Assembly: GCA_963281255.1 (NCBI GenBank)
Contig: OY725488.1
Span: forward strand, 4,673,925-4,737,924
Direction of reading: 5' to 3'
Origin: Aphrocallistes beatrix
Taxonomy: Eukaryota; Porifera; Hexactinellida; Sceptrulophora; Aphrocallistidae
DNA: 64,000 nucleotides
The position numbers and the translations under genes are program-made. Positions 35,244 to 46,791 of this stretch are shown piece after piece. Every line of letters starts with the position of its first letter. The stretch's first letter is position 1. The notes beneath the pieces were generated by a model, which was not told the DNA's origin, ran no database searches, and saw nothing but the letters and a program-made list of their open reading frames with translations.

Positions 35244-36158
35244 CAAGCGCGCTTCGCTTGCTTACGCTGTGCGATTTGCGGACACTGCGTGTCCGCAGAG
35301 TCGCCCTGCCAGCGCGTGGAAATACTCAATCTAACAAATTTTGGGATTTTCCTTTATATAAATATTGTAAACAAAGGTTAAACAATAATTACTCATATCG
35401 ATCTGAAAATATAATATTCGATATCTACACCCCTAAAAACCCCATGTCTACGTTGAAAACTAGTCTCTAGCCTATTTTTGTAATTTGTTTCCTTTATGTA
35501 TCTGTTGTAAATAAATGTAAACAAAGAATTAATCACATCGATCTGAAAATATGATATTCGAAATCTACACCCCTGAAAACCCCATGTCAACTGTTGAAAG
35601 CTAGTCTCTAGCCTATTTTTGTAATTTGTTTACTTTATGTATCTAATGTAAACAAAAGTATACAAATATTTATCATATCGATCTGAAAATATGATATTCG
35701 AAATCTACACCCCTGAAAACCCCATGTCAACCGTTGGAAGCTAGTCTCTAACATAATTTTCAAAATTCGTCAAATCGTGTGAAAATATGTATATAAAGGT
35801 GTGAAAATATATACATAACCTTTTTTATTGCTATATCCTATCATATAATTGAGATATCTTTATAAGTTATTGCTTTGAAGTAGTAATAACAATGACAGCT
35901 TACAATAGTGTCGTACAATGATTTCTATTGTGAGAGTGAAGTCGTACATAGTATTGTATAGAAAAGGTGTTAAAAATTTCTTTTTCATTTTTTTTGCAGA
36001 GGTGTGTAAATTTCGTTTTGATTTTCGGACTTAATCCTAGATTCATCATTTGACACCTACATGCCAATTTTCGTATCTCTACAACTTGCCAATTCTTCAA
36101 TCAATTCGGACAAACAAACAAACGAACAAAAAAAATCCTAGCGTTTTAATATATAAGA
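35244..36158 (-). mobile_element. Helitron family C, full-length copy
   Basis: A minus-strand copy: 3' end CAAGCG... at 35244 preceded by A, 5' end complement of TCTTATATATTAAAACGCTA ending at 36158 followed by T. Contains three to four 140-bp units (TAGTCTCTAGCC at 35461, 35602, 35742). 915 bp, noncoding. Confidence 0.85.
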
Positions 36159-36964
36159 TATGAGTTTTGCGAGGTATGCTGAATAAAAAACTCGCCTATT
36201 AAGTTGGTGTTCGAATTTGAAGCAACATAACTTTCAAAAAACGTCTTCGTCCCGCGATTCTATCTACGTTATGTGAAACCTCGGTGGCATTATGCGTTGA
36301 TTGGTGTCAAGGCTGAAAACTGTTAGATTTACACGAAAGTGTGCCAAGTGAAAACATTTTCAAATCTCCCTGCTACAAGTTGTTGCCCCATGTCACGATT
36401 TTGGAATCCTTATTGTCAGGTGGTATATAATGTTTGAATTCATGAGGGTAGCAAGGACGTTTTATATGGTACATAGCAAGCAGCTGGGCAACTGTGGAGC
36501 ATTGTAAGCCCTCCAGGGGCTTTGCCCCTCGAAATTGACAATATTTGCCTCATAATTTGCACATATTCACCTAATTTTGAGGTACTGGAAATATAATTTA
36601 ACCCCAAAGACACTCTCATTGGCGTAACTAGGTACAATTGAAACAATTGGAGATGATTCTAAACTCACTATCACAGTAATATATACTTGTATCATTGGTA
36701 TAAAGGTTTATCTACAATAATCAAAATCAAAACTGAATCCACCCTTTTGGAAGGAGCATTCGTTAATACATTGCAAACTCATTTTTATCATTTTAATTCT
36801 GTCCCGGTGTATATTCATCAGTTCGAGTCCATTTAATCTTTCCTCTGATATTGTGCTTCTTATCCATGTTTTAGCCTCAGTATAGTAGAAAAGCATTTTC
36901 TGCACTGCATGTCGTTTAAACTGGCAATTATAGAAATATTTTTATACATATACGTACTTGTAGT
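36159..36964. other. No gene seen
   Basis: No coding signal. A small G+C hairpin AGGGGCTTTGCCCCT lies near 36515. Confidence 0.4.
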
Positions 36965-39065
36965 AGGTTAGAACTCTGAAGAATCCCTTAAAAGATCGCT
37001 AAAATCAATTTCATATGTCATAGGATCTCTTATTTTCCAAATATCAAACCATATTGATGCTTCGTCAATTAGTGGATGCGACTGAAACTTGAAGGGATAG
37101 TTTTCTGCGACTCCGGTCATGCTTCGTAATATTAATGTTAGCCATTTTTGTAAAATCTACAGCATGAATATTTTCAAATTGAAATGCAACCTCATTATGG
37201 CCTGAAAAAGATATTCTATGGTGTCATCAATCCTTCCACGTAAATAGGGTATAAAAACTCATGCTCGATAATAATTCTTCGCATCAACGTTTTTCCATAC
37301 ACCACTGAGATCAATTCTTGGGGTTTGAAGCATTGTGCTAAAGGCTCAAGCACTGCAGAATACTTGAAATCAAAATTAATTCCACAATGAAAGTAGAAAT
37401 AAGTGTAGCGTGGTACAAGTAATTAGCTTTGATTATATTTCCGCCATTCCCATTTGCTGTAAAGTCCTCGAGTGTTCCAACAATATCAATAAAATTGTTT
37501 AAAAAATGACGTATGATTTTGTAGTATTTCTCAGGCCACTTTGTTTTACATAAGGATTCATCAAAACTTCACTTTGAATTGCACTATCCTTAAAATAGTT
37601 TATAGACTTAATCATAGCCTACTATAATAAGGCCTCAGAGTAACTTGCGAATTTGGTACTAGGGATGCAGTAGAAGATGGTTGAACTAATACAGGAGCTA
37701 CCTTAAATAATTAACAAAGCACAATAGAGCTTAGGAATGTATTACCAGCATATATAAATATGGTGTCAAAGTACCCATATCCGTTGTTAAAATTTAGATG
37801 TCACCATATGGTTGCGCAATAGGGTATATTTGTGACCAATTTGGTGATTTTCAGAGGCCGTTTAAAGGCATTTTTAAGCGTTATTATTATAAAACTTTTC
37901 GCATAGAACTTAGATGTGAATGGGTTAATACTAAAAATTTGGACTTTTTCCATGGAATGTTGCTACATTCCAGTGTTGCTATGGAAACGTGTTTTAGTCA
38001 GTTGGGGGCATATCTTAAAAACTGGGAGAGTTAAACATTCAAATGTGATTCCATTTGATTGCGAATATACTACTTCCTATTAAGCGATAATATAATTTCT
38101 GTGTCTAAATTCAATGGTTTACGAGATATTCGACAAATTACCAAATGTGACCAATATGATAAATTATCTAATAACTCGTAAACCATTGAATTAGAAAAAT
38201 AAATTATATTATCACTTAATAGGAAGTAGTATATTCACTATCAAATGGAATTACATTTGAATGTGTAGCTGTTGCAGTTTTCAAGATATAACCCCAACTG
38301 ACCAAAACACGTTTCCATCGCAACACTGGAATGTAGCAACATTCCATGAAAAAAGTCCAAATTTTTAGTATTAACCCATTCACATCCCATTTCTATGCGA
38401 AAAGTTATATAATAATAACGCTTAAAAATGCCTTTAAACGGCCTCTGAAAATCGCCAAATTGGTCACAAATATACCCTATTGCGCAACCATATGGTGACT
38501 AATCTAAATTTTAACAACGGATATGGGTACTTTGACACCATATTTATATATGCTGGTAATACATTCCTAAGCTCTATTGTACTTTGTTAATGATTTAAGG
38601 CAGCTCATTTATTAGTTCAAACATCTTCTACCGCATCCCTGGTGAAGTTACTCTGAGGCCTTATATATAGTAGACTATGACTTAATCTTGTTAATTCTAT
38701 TTCGAATAGTTGTTCGTCTTGATAAGATCATTTATAACAAGATTCAATCAATGAGAAGCACAATGAACGAAATATCACTAGGATATTTCTTCATTTTTAT
38801 CTTCATACTATATACTTTTCCAGCAACCATGAACTAATTTTTGAGGACTTGAATTTATAGTATATAATTGTTGAATAATTTCTGGTTCGTCTCGTTGTAC
38901 CCTCTTCATAAATTCCATTGCCATTTTGGTTGATTCAATATGCCATGAACTCTTTGCATGAGCCCGATCATCGTTTTTAGAATCATTGTATCTTGTTATA
39001 GGAGTGATAACTAAAGGTCCGGCGAATCCTCTTCGAATAGGGAGAGGAAAGATTGCACAATTTTG
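36965..39065 (-). pseudogene. hAT transposase relic, ZMYM1/52K-repressor type, split by PalA
   Basis: On the minus strand, from 39060 downward: FPLPIRRGFAGPLVITP, RAHAKSSWHIESTKMAMEFM (TTF/ZMYM-type N-terminal region), then VHCASH, a stop, and LNLVINDLIKTNN, a typical hAT phrase. At about 38680 the PalA element interrupts. The gene resumes at 37613 with SINYFKDSAIQ, KWPEKYYKIIRHFLNNFIDI and, near 37300, SAVLEPLAQCFKPQELISVV. Stops and frameshifts are frequent. No hAT ends were located. The reading order across the insertion shows that PalA landed in an already existing hAT copy. Confidence 0.7.
37614..38679. mobile_element. Palindromic MITE PalA, complete copy 2
   Basis: The ends ATAGCCTACTATAATAAGG and complement are flanked by the exact 8-bp duplication ACTTAATC (37606-37613, 38680-38687). 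The two arms (about 530 bp each) are reverse complements over nearly their whole length, meeting near 38130 around TGTGACCAATATG. The open frame at 37798-38034 is simply part of an arm. The terminal 14 bases equal those of the P-like element at 52395. Confidence 0.9.
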
Positions 39066-39097
39066 ACATAGCCCCCTTTAAATAATCAAATATAATA

Positions 39098-39339
39098 AAA
39101 CCTTGATCAAAAAATGATGACTCATCACTATGTAATGATGTCATCATTACACATCAAAAATTTAAAAACTGACAAATTTGATGATTTTTCGAGTGATATT
39201 GATTATAACAGTAAGAAACACATTTAGAGATGTTACCTACCTTATAATTAATCATTGTGTGCCCAGGCACCCGAAGCGTGCCTCCTGCGGACACAAAGTG
39301 TCAGCTAGCCATGCAGCGCAAGCAAGCGAAACGCGCTTA
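39098..39339 (+). mobile_element. Helitron family A 3' half
   Basis: Contains AAAAATGATGACTCATCACT and the GC-rich end; terminates in CTTA followed by T. The 5' half is absent. Diverged like the copy at 23676. Confidence 0.7.
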
Positions 39340-39351
39340 TATATATATATA

Positions 39352-39478
39352 CAGTGAAAATTGGATATAACGACAAATCGCAAATAGCGACCATTTTTCC
39401 TTGCCCAGAGCGAACTAAGCGTATATTGTGTGTGTGACCCTAAAATCGGATATAGTGACAGATCGCAAATAACGACAT
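39352..39478. mobile_element. pogo/Tigger-type fragment
   Basis: CAGTGAAAATTGGATATAAC after TA, with an internal repeat of GATCGCAAATA(A/G)CGAC. The right end is lost where Helitron sequence begins. Confidence 0.5.
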
Positions 39479-39479
39479 T

Positions 39480-39824
39480 TTCGTCTGAGCTCAGAACTTA
39501 CTGGAGCCATAGCCAAAAGAGTCCCACATGCCAAAAATCAGCTTTCTACTCCTGGCAGTTTCTTCAATCAATTCGTTACATATATATATATACACATACA
39601 GTCGACTCCGCTTAATAGGGCCACATCGGTCAGAGGACATTTTGACCCGATTAAGCGGAGAATCCTATTAACCGAAAATATTTTGTATTAGCTTCTATGT
39701 GTGAGAGCTATTCCGGTCCTACCAAAAGTGGCCCAATTAAGCGGTTGACCCGATTAAACAGTGGTCCTATTAAGCGGAGTCGACTGTATATATATATACA
39801 TTAATCGAGTTTTAATAGTAAGGA
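39480..39824 (-). mobile_element. Helitron family A 5' half with pogo-type MITE inside
   Basis: A minus-strand 5' half: GGCTATGGCTCCA block, complement of GAATTGATTGAAGAAACTG, (TA)n tract, and 5' end at 39824 followed by T. The TA tract is interrupted by 39599-39786. Confidence 0.8.
39599..39786. mobile_element. pogo/Tigger-type MITE
   Basis: 188 bp; ends CAGTCGACTCCGCTTAATAG and complement, TA on both sides. A truncated sibling lies at 40227. Confidence 0.88.
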
Positions 39825-40226
39825 TGTTAACGGAATATGAGGTTGGGTAAATAGTTTTCAGTTTTTAAACTTTCCTTTTATTTGAAATTTATTTTTAAAT
39901 CCGCTTAATTAAAATATGATTTTTTTTAGTTAGGGTGATTTTTCAGATGTGTGCCAATTGATAATTTTTAAAATTTGAATTAATAGATTTTGATTGAGAG
40001 ATGCCAGATTTACCTGCTATAAGGACATAAATAATCTTCGGATTTAAATAATATTTCATTCTCGGCTTATTTAGATATCCTACAATGATATAAAAACATA
40101 GTTACAATATGTTTGGATTATGTCAATTTTTTAAAGAAATTGGGGGTTTGTCACCTTATTAAATATTCCTTTGTTACTATTCTCCTAACAGATACTCTTG
40201 AATGATCTTTATTATGCCATGAAATA
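39825..40226. other. No gene seen
   Basis: A/T-rich, likely intron of the candidate host gene. No feature recognised. Confidence 0.4.
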
Positions 40227-40389
40227 CAGTCGACTCCGCTTGATAGGGTCACATCGGTCAGGGGATGTTTTGCCCCGATTAAGCGGAGAACCCTATTAAC
40301 CGAAAATATTTTTGTATTAGCTTCTATGTGTGAGAGTTATTCCGGTCCTGCCAAAAGTGACCCGATTAAGCGGCTGACCCGATTAAACA
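40227..40389. mobile_element. pogo/Tigger-type MITE, right-truncated
   Basis: Starts CAGTCGACTCCGCTTGATAG after TA and matches 39599-39750. The right TIR is missing. Confidence 0.8.
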
Positions 40390-40430
40390 TATTCAAATCA
40401 AAGTGAATTTTTATTTTACTTCCAATTTAG

Positions 40431-40559
40431 ATTGAAAATGATTTTATCCACCCTTCTGAAGAATCACAATTTGTATTACAAGCAGAGTTATTAATTGATC
40501 TAGTTCAAACAAAAAAACTCGAGAAGATTGATGATAATAGTATTGTTGACTATATTAAG
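40431..40559 (+). CDS. Candidate host-gene exon 2 (unrecognised product)
   Basis: A 43-codon open segment, phase 0 at both ends, between the acceptor TTTTACTTCCAATTTAG and the donor AAG|GTATGT. The peptide starts IENDFIHPSEESQFVLQAEL and ends DDNSIVDYIK. The splice sites are the best in the window. It is unrelated to any transposon family seen here and has no second copy. Together with 17922-18164 and 46792-46977 it forms one continuous reading frame. It could also belong to a different transcript than the exon at 17922, because about 22 kb of repeats separate them. Product unknown. Confidence 0.6.
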
Positions 40560-41054
40560 GTATGTTGTACATTTTCATTTTTAAAATGCAAAACAGAATA
40601 AATTGATGAAAACATGATAACATTTATCGTTCTGTATTAAAGCACCCAACTTTAGAGACCTTTTAACGTAAAATCCCAACGCCATTTAGATTCTAAAATC
40701 TTTCAAATATCCAATCTTTCAAGCCAATGTAGATCGAAATGATTAAACTTTTTACTAAATCAGGGGTATTCTTGTTCAATCACTGACATGACTAGTTTAA
40801 AATCATAATAAGGTGCCGTATTTTGGTCATCTTATTTAATGGCAAAAGTTTATAAAACTCATCTCTTTGACTTCAGGTTAGATCATTCTTAAATTTTAAG
40901 TGAAGCTTTCATTGCAATAAATGGATCAACTTGTTGAAATCTCCGGACCAAGCATGGGGGATGATGTACCACCCAATTTTCAAAGGCACATTTGATTTTC
41001 AGGTACTCAGTCAGTTATTTTTCTATATTCGATTCAATATTAACGCTTTTAGTT
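40560..41054. other. Probable intron sequence
   Basis: Begins with the donor GTATGT; A/T-rich, no coding signal. Confidence 0.4.
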
Positions 41055-41217
41055 GATTATTTTTCGAGTGATTTTGATTTAACAGTAAGACAGACATATT
41101 TAGAGATGGTACCTCCCATATAATTAATCAATGTGAGCCCAGGCTCCCAAATGGCTCCTCGGGCGAACACAAAGTGTCCACCAGCCGCGAATCGGAAGCA
41201 AGCGAATCGCGCGCTTG
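41055..41217 (+). mobile_element. Helitron family A 3' fragment
   Basis: Contains TTTTCGAGTGATTTTGATTT, AGGCTCCCAAATGGC and the GC-rich end with CTTG at 41214-41217 followed by T. Diverged subfamily. Confidence 0.7.
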
Positions 41218-42264
41218 TGGAATGCGTTTTGAATGCCTAATCCAGATTCTTTCGATTTTATTTCTCTGCAACATGTTCCTAAGTGTTGTTGGATCATGTT
41301 TTTCAAATTCTATCAAGAAATCTTCCCTAGCCTGTAAGATATGATTTTTCTAAAATAAACGCTATTTTGACATTATTACTATATTCGTTCTTACTTTTGA
41401 TCAAGTCGTCAATGTGAGTAGGAATATGCTTTGATCCATAGTTGCTGTAGTCAACAATGTATGTATTATTATTGCAATTTTAACTAAAATCAATATAAAC
41501 GGGTTATCGATAAATTTGTGTGTAAAAGAGAAGCATATTTGAACGAGGGCTCGTTTTGACGGGACGGTCCGGTCATAGCTACTCAGCCAGGGCCGTCGAG
41601 AGTAGGAGGGGCCTAATGTCAAATCGCATTCAGTGCCCGAGTCAGATTGCATAAGGAGCCCCTTGATTAAAATTGTTAATACGCATGAAGGCGTAGCTCT
41701 GGTAGGAAAATAAATGAATATTCTGACAAATCTGATGTCAGAAAAAGAATCCACCAACCCTGTATTTTCAAATGATATCAAGTTTAGACCTCTAGCTAAA
41801 CGGGAAGTAGGTTAAATATGTGATTGAAGTGAACATGGTTTTTGAAATTGAAATCCGCTGCCAACTTCTTACTCATTCCATTGAGTGAATAAGTTAATCT
41901 GATTATCTACCTCCTTATACCGTTCCTAAATCAATATATTATTTTCAAAACGTAGCCTTAAATCCATTGAAAACGGCCATTGGGAAAATTATTGCAATCA
42001 ATTGAGGGATCTAAAAGAAAATTTTTACATCTCTAACTTCTTTAATTGAGACAATTATAAAAATATTGTGTATGTTTAATAAGAAGTTTCACAAATTCAC
42101 ATTTGTAGAAACCAGATTGAGCATTTGAAATTTAATTAAATATTTGTAAATATGAATTTAGCAAATATCAACTTGCTTCTCAAGAACTTTCGAAAATATT
42201 GTCAATTTAGAAATTGGCGGATAATTATGTAGGTAGATTTGATTGGTTGCAAGTTTTAAAAAGA
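41218..42264. other. No gene recognised; one long minus-strand open frame
   Basis: A 126-codon frame at 41401-41781 on the minus strand has no known motif. Around 41585-41660 the sequence is G+C-richer and includes CCAGGGCCGTCGAGAGTAGG, which looks like a hAT-type terminus, but no partner was found. Confidence 0.35.
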
Positions 42265-42600
42265 CAATCGCCCTTCGCTTGCTTGCGCTGCGCGGCTTGA
42301 GGACGCTACGTATCTGCAGAGTAGCCCTGCAGGATATTTAAGAAACTGGTGATCGCTTTCTAATTCTCTAAAAGAAAATGTCTGTCATCTTTGGTTAATC
42401 ATGAATTCAGAACTGGAGATGAAAAGTAGGTTCATGAATAGGAATATGCTTAGTATTAGGCTAACTGATCCTGAATACAATGTCAATTTGAAACCGCATG
42501 GAAAGTTCTCATCTCAAAGGTCATTATATTTAAACGATGCAAACATAAGTAGCAGTCACCTTGGTATTTCCATGAATAAATTGGTAATTCCGCTTTGGAA
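42265..42600 (-). mobile_element. Helitron family B 3' fragment
   Basis: The 3' end (complement of CAAGCGAAGGGCGATTG) is at 42265 after A. Downstream blocks match the copy at 10834 (ATGTCTGTCATCT-like, CTGATCCTGAATACAATG-like). The 5' end is not seen. Confidence 0.65.
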
Positions 42601-43059
42601 AAACATTGATTGGTCTGCTTTCAAAATTGCCTTTCATTTGGTCAATATTAAAGTACCCATTATTATGATTGTGATATTTGATTAACATTTTCTCGACTTG
42701 AGAATAATGCATAAATTTAAACTTGCGTAACTTGTGTAAAAAATTGGTTAACTACCACTTTTGTCCCACTTTTTAGCTGCGAAAATTTGGGAAAATCCAT
42801 TAAAAGTGGTATGATATCGTTTCATCCAGAGTGTTTTTTACTCAACATCTTCCGAATACTTCTTCACACCGGTTATTAATTTTTAGTGTACTTCCTATAG
42901 TATTACTAGTATAGTAGCATAGCTACTATACTAATAGTATACGATGCACAGTACTAAAATGAGAATGTTCCGGCCGGCCGTCCGAAATTCGTGTCCTGAC
43001 CAGAGTTTAAGAGATATCGTCTTGAAATTTTTGCAGGAGGTGCAAAGTGATATGGAGAT

Positions 43060-43430
43060 GTGCACCTCGGTGTTCACACCTCGCCGAGTTCACAACTCTT
43101 CGAGATAGGTGACAAAATGTGCTGGACAATCAAATTCGATTATTTTATAGTGCAAATACATTGGAATAAAATAGTATTGACTTATGCATACAATCAAAAG
43201 AACTATTTGTGATTGAAATTCATTGGTTCATGTGACAACCAATCAATTATCAGCCTTTTATAATGCCATTCACATGATTCTATTTCATATAAATGATTGA
43301 ATACTGCTATTTTCAGTCTACAATTTGATTGTTAACAAGAATTAAAGTGTATTATATGGTACGATCAATCAATTCGATCATAAAATAACTTTTAACGACA
43401 TGGACTGGAATTGATTATTTAAGTATAATA
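43060..43430 (+). mobile_element. Helitron family B internal fragment with flipped loop
   Basis: In reverse complement this matches about 11094-11460 of the family B copy, including ATTCAATCATTTATATGAAA and TGTCACCTATCTCG. A roughly 65-bp stretch (AATTAAAGTGT...AACTTTTAAC) is inverted between the two copies. Confidence 0.65.
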
Positions 43431-43681
43431 AAGGTGGCTTAAGGTGACTTATGAGATTTGGAAGCACACTTCCATCCCGTCTGTGGGGGTTTTTTTATTA
43501 ACCTTATAATACTCTTATTGCAAGATTTCTAGAATTTCATTCTCCAAATTTATTTGAAAACAATTTTCAATGCTAAGATTCCAACTTTTCGATACTATCT
43601 TAAACGATGTAGAAAGCAAATGCAATAACCACACTATAGTCCTATCAAAAAAGTTTTTGAAAAATAAATCATCGAATACCT

Positions 43682-44668
43682 GTGGCTTCTAAAATTACGC
43701 AACCTGATTCGGATCTTACAAAACGTGATTTTAGGGCTTTGATCTTAATTTTGTTCAAACTTCAAAAGACAAGGCTAGATATCCACGAAACTTTAGTGGA
43801 GCATTTCCCTGATGTAGCTCCTTCTCTAAGAACAGTTGAGCGATGGTACTCTGAATTCAAGTATGGAGAGTTCACTTTTGATGATGCCCCACGTACTGGA
43901 AGGCCGAATATTTCGAATATCGATGAAAATGTGCAGCTAGTCTAGGATCTAATAAGAGAAGACCCTCATGTAACGTACGCTCAGTTAGAGCATGATACCA
44001 AGTTACCATCGGGGACAATCAATAATATTTTGCATAAAGAGCTTGGTGTCAGGAAGCTGTGTGCCCGGTGGATCCCCCATTCCTTAACTTTGGAGCAGAA
44101 TAAGTCCCGAGTAGATTTTTGTGAAATTATGCTTAAAAGATTGGCAAATGGTACTTCTAGAGCTGTTTCAGAGATACTCACAGGGGATAAGACATAGATC
44201 TATCACTATGATCCAGAAACAAAAAGGCAATCCAAGGAATGGATCGAAAAAGACGCCTTGCCCCCGACAAAAGTCCGCAGGATTCGATCAGTCAGAAAAC
44301 AGATGTGGGCCATTTTTTTCAGAGCTAGTGGTTTTGTTGAAGCTGTACCACTTGAGGATAGGAAAACGGTTACTGCTGACTGGTATACCACAGTATGCCT
44401 TTTCAAAGTCTTCAGCGCCATTGATGTCGGAATACTTCCACACCCAACCTACAGTCCAGATATAGCCCCCTGCGACTTCTGGCTATTCTCTAAACTTAAA
44501 GATCAGCTTCGTGGGAGTAGATTTTCCAGGAACGAAGAGTTGACCGGCGCCCTTTTTGTGGCGATCGAAGATATCCCCAAAGGAGAGTGGAAAATGTGTT
44601 TTAATAATTGGTTTACTCGTATGCAAAAATGTATAGGCTGTAGGGGAGAATTTCGAAAAATATTATAG
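43682..44668 (+). pseudogene. mariner transposase, second lineage, catalytic region deleted
   Basis: The frame starts at a GTG where an ATG is expected (codons for ASKITQPDSDLTKRDF follow). It continues with VERWYSEFKYGEFTFDDAPR and TGRPNISNIDENVQLV, a stop at 43943, then DLIREDPHVTYAQLEHDT. A frameshift region near 44100-44200 follows (LTGDKT, stop, IYHYDPETKRQSKEWI, first Asp region). Then come KTVTADWYTTVCL and HPTYSPDIAPCDFWLF, ending GEFRKIL at 44668. About 30 residues around the second catalytic Asp are missing between VCLFKV and FSAIDVG. The right end of the element is probably at about 44732 (TTTTCGAGTGCCCCTCGTA); a left TIR is not convincing. It is a different mariner lineage from that at 20773. 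Confidence 0.85.
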
Positions 44669-44732
44669 AAATATATTTTATAGTTATCTTTTTAATATGT
44701 GAACGACAAAACTTTTCGAGTGCCCCTCGTAA

Positions 44733-45349
44733 ATAGAACACTTTTATTATCATCCTACTAACGAATTTCTATCATTTTGAGTAAAATTTGTGAAATGTTG
44801 GATAGAAAAAAACCCAATCGGACCATTAATATAAATATTTTATATGGCATATTTCTAAATAAGTAGACTCAGAATGATATGAAATGTCTTTTGGTGCATA
44901 ATAGCTGTGTTTTATTTTTTAAAATAAGCTCTGTACCAAAATCTTAGACCATAACAGGAGAGCCTTTAGTCCCATATTCCTAATATAAAATACAATAGAT
45001 AAATCGAGAATTGGTAAACTGTCATTTTCAGTAGCGATAGTGCGTGAAATTTCGAGCGATTCAAAATCATCAAAGAAAAAAGTGAGCAACGAGAGCAAAC
45101 TCCTGCCACAAATAAATGTATTTGTGATATGTCCTAGTATACATATAAATTGAGATTGATTAACTGGTTAACCAATCCCGCCTTCCCTCAGCTTATGTAA
45201 GATGTGTATTAGGTGGTTTTCGCTCCTAGTATTTTCACAGATTTACTAGTAAGATGATTTGTGGTCATTATCCGACCTACTTTAGCACATTTTAAAGCTT
45301 TCTTAATGCATGATTTTCAAACAAAAATTAAGAGAGGGTTAACGAAGAT
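44733..45349. other. No gene seen
   Basis: A/T-rich, no recognised feature; probably intron of the candidate host gene. Confidence 0.4.
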
Positions 45350-45590
45350 TCGTAAAATTTTAAAATTTCTAATGTAATGTTGCTACTTTCATGCGTTTCT
45401 GTGAAAACCCTTTTTTATAATTTGAGCCTTTATTTTGAAAACAACTACAGTCAAACATTTGAATTTGAATGTATTTGATATGCTATAAGCTCCTTGAGAT
45501 TAGCTGCTTTTTATTAGCTAATTTTTAATATTGAATCTTAATGTTTTCGAGATATGGTACAATTTATCCAAAATGATTCATAATTTAGAT
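45350..45590. mobile_element. Possible PalA-related fragment
   Basis: Shares TGTTGCTAC, ACAGTCAAACATTTGAATTT and GTTTTCGAGATATGG-type blocks with PalA arms in the same order. Weakly conserved. Confidence 0.4.
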
Positions 45591-45644
45591 TGTACAAGTA
45601 CCATATATAAAAAATTGGCATTAAATGTTGCAAAATTTGTAGTA

Positions 45645-45763
45645 CAGTAGATGCCGGATATAATACATCTACTATTAAAAGTTAACATATATCCCCTATT
45701 ATTTATGCGGGATACATGAACATTATTTGCAGCTCTCAATGGTCTTATAACCGGCATCCACTG
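45645..45763. mobile_element. pogo/Tigger-type MITE, 119 bp
   Basis: Ends CAGTAGATGCCGGATATAAT and the complement of CAGTGGATGCCGGTTATAAG, flanked by TA (45643-45644, 45764-45765). Confidence 0.85.
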
Positions 45764-45837
45764 TAAATTTTTAAATCAGGCCGATTCCATCAAAATTCTC
45801 TAAAATCATAAATTAATAACTCTTTAATCCTACTTGG

Positions 45838-45943
45838 ACTTGGGGTCAAAGGTATAAATAGAAAATTCCCACTTTCATTTTCACTTTCAGTTCACGTTCA
45901 ATTAACTTTCACTTTCACTTCAACATTCCGAGTCCAATTAGGA
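45838..45943. mobile_element. Small MITE with TATA-box-like core (copy 2)
   Basis: TCCTACTTGGACT...AGTCCAATTAGGA between TTAA on both sides (45834-45837, 45944-45947). Shares GGGGTCAAAGGTATAAATAG with 16394-16521. Confidence 0.65.
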
Positions 45944-46791
45944 TTAATATGTGCTTAAACATCGAAAGGTGTATCGATTCTGAGCGCATGAGGTGAAAGC
46001 TGGGAGCATTTTAAGTAGAATCCAGGTAAGAGAGTAAAGATAGCATGAAAACTCGTGTTAGACTACACAAATGTTTGGCAGCTGAATATTTTCAAAAAGC
46101 TACGATTACAATTTGTTGCCCTATGTGACGATTTCGGTACCTCAAAAACCCCTAAAGGGATTTTGGGGGGTATAATTGGAGTTCGGAAAGTTTAGCGAGT
46201 ACTTTGACTAAACAAGGTTTTTTGAATTTATCTAAATCTACACAATTGAAAGAGCATTATCCTAAGGCAAGGATATAATTTGATATACGGTATACCTTTA
46301 GAGTTATGCTGCCAGCAAAGATTCGGAGTTGGAATTTTTCCAGAATACTTTTTAATGTTTTGACCTAAGCGGGAATTTTCGGTTTAAATGAAATATCAAA
46401 GGGTGGTTGATGTCTTTTTTTGTTATAAACTCCCATTCAACCCTAAGATTCCTCCACAAATATCTGGGGGTTATTTTGTATTTTTTTGATTTCTGATTTC
46501 TACTACGTAATCTACCCAAAATGATTATTTATAATGAAAAATCTATTGTTTTTGAACTATTTTTCATTGAAGTTTTCAATTTCAGGATTTTTTATTTACC
46601 ATTCATTCCCTTTTTGTCTATTTAACATTTATTTAATACTATTGTAAAGTATAATGTTGCATTACATCTAGCATTATTTTCGAATATAATAACTTGAGAC
46701 TAATGTTTAAATGCAAGTATTACCTCAAATTTAGTTAAATTTTATATATCTGACATAACTGAATTGCTATAAATTTTTTCTATCATTTTAG
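45944..46791. other. Probable intron sequence
   Basis: No repeat or coding signal. Ends with the pyrimidine tract TTTTTTCTATCATTTTAG in front of candidate exon 3. Confidence 0.45.

Noticed and set aside
36505-36535. Terminator or Helitron end hairpin AGGGGCTTTGCCCCT
   Set aside because: No CTTG/T context or matching 5' end nearby; short hairpins of this size are expected by chance.
37798-38034. 78-codon plus-strand gene
   Set aside because: It lies wholly within one arm of a palindromic MITE whose other arm has the complementary sequence broken by differences.
41401-41781. 126-codon minus-strand gene
   Set aside because: No motif, biased composition, and part of it overlaps what looks like a hAT-type terminus; length alone is not convincing.
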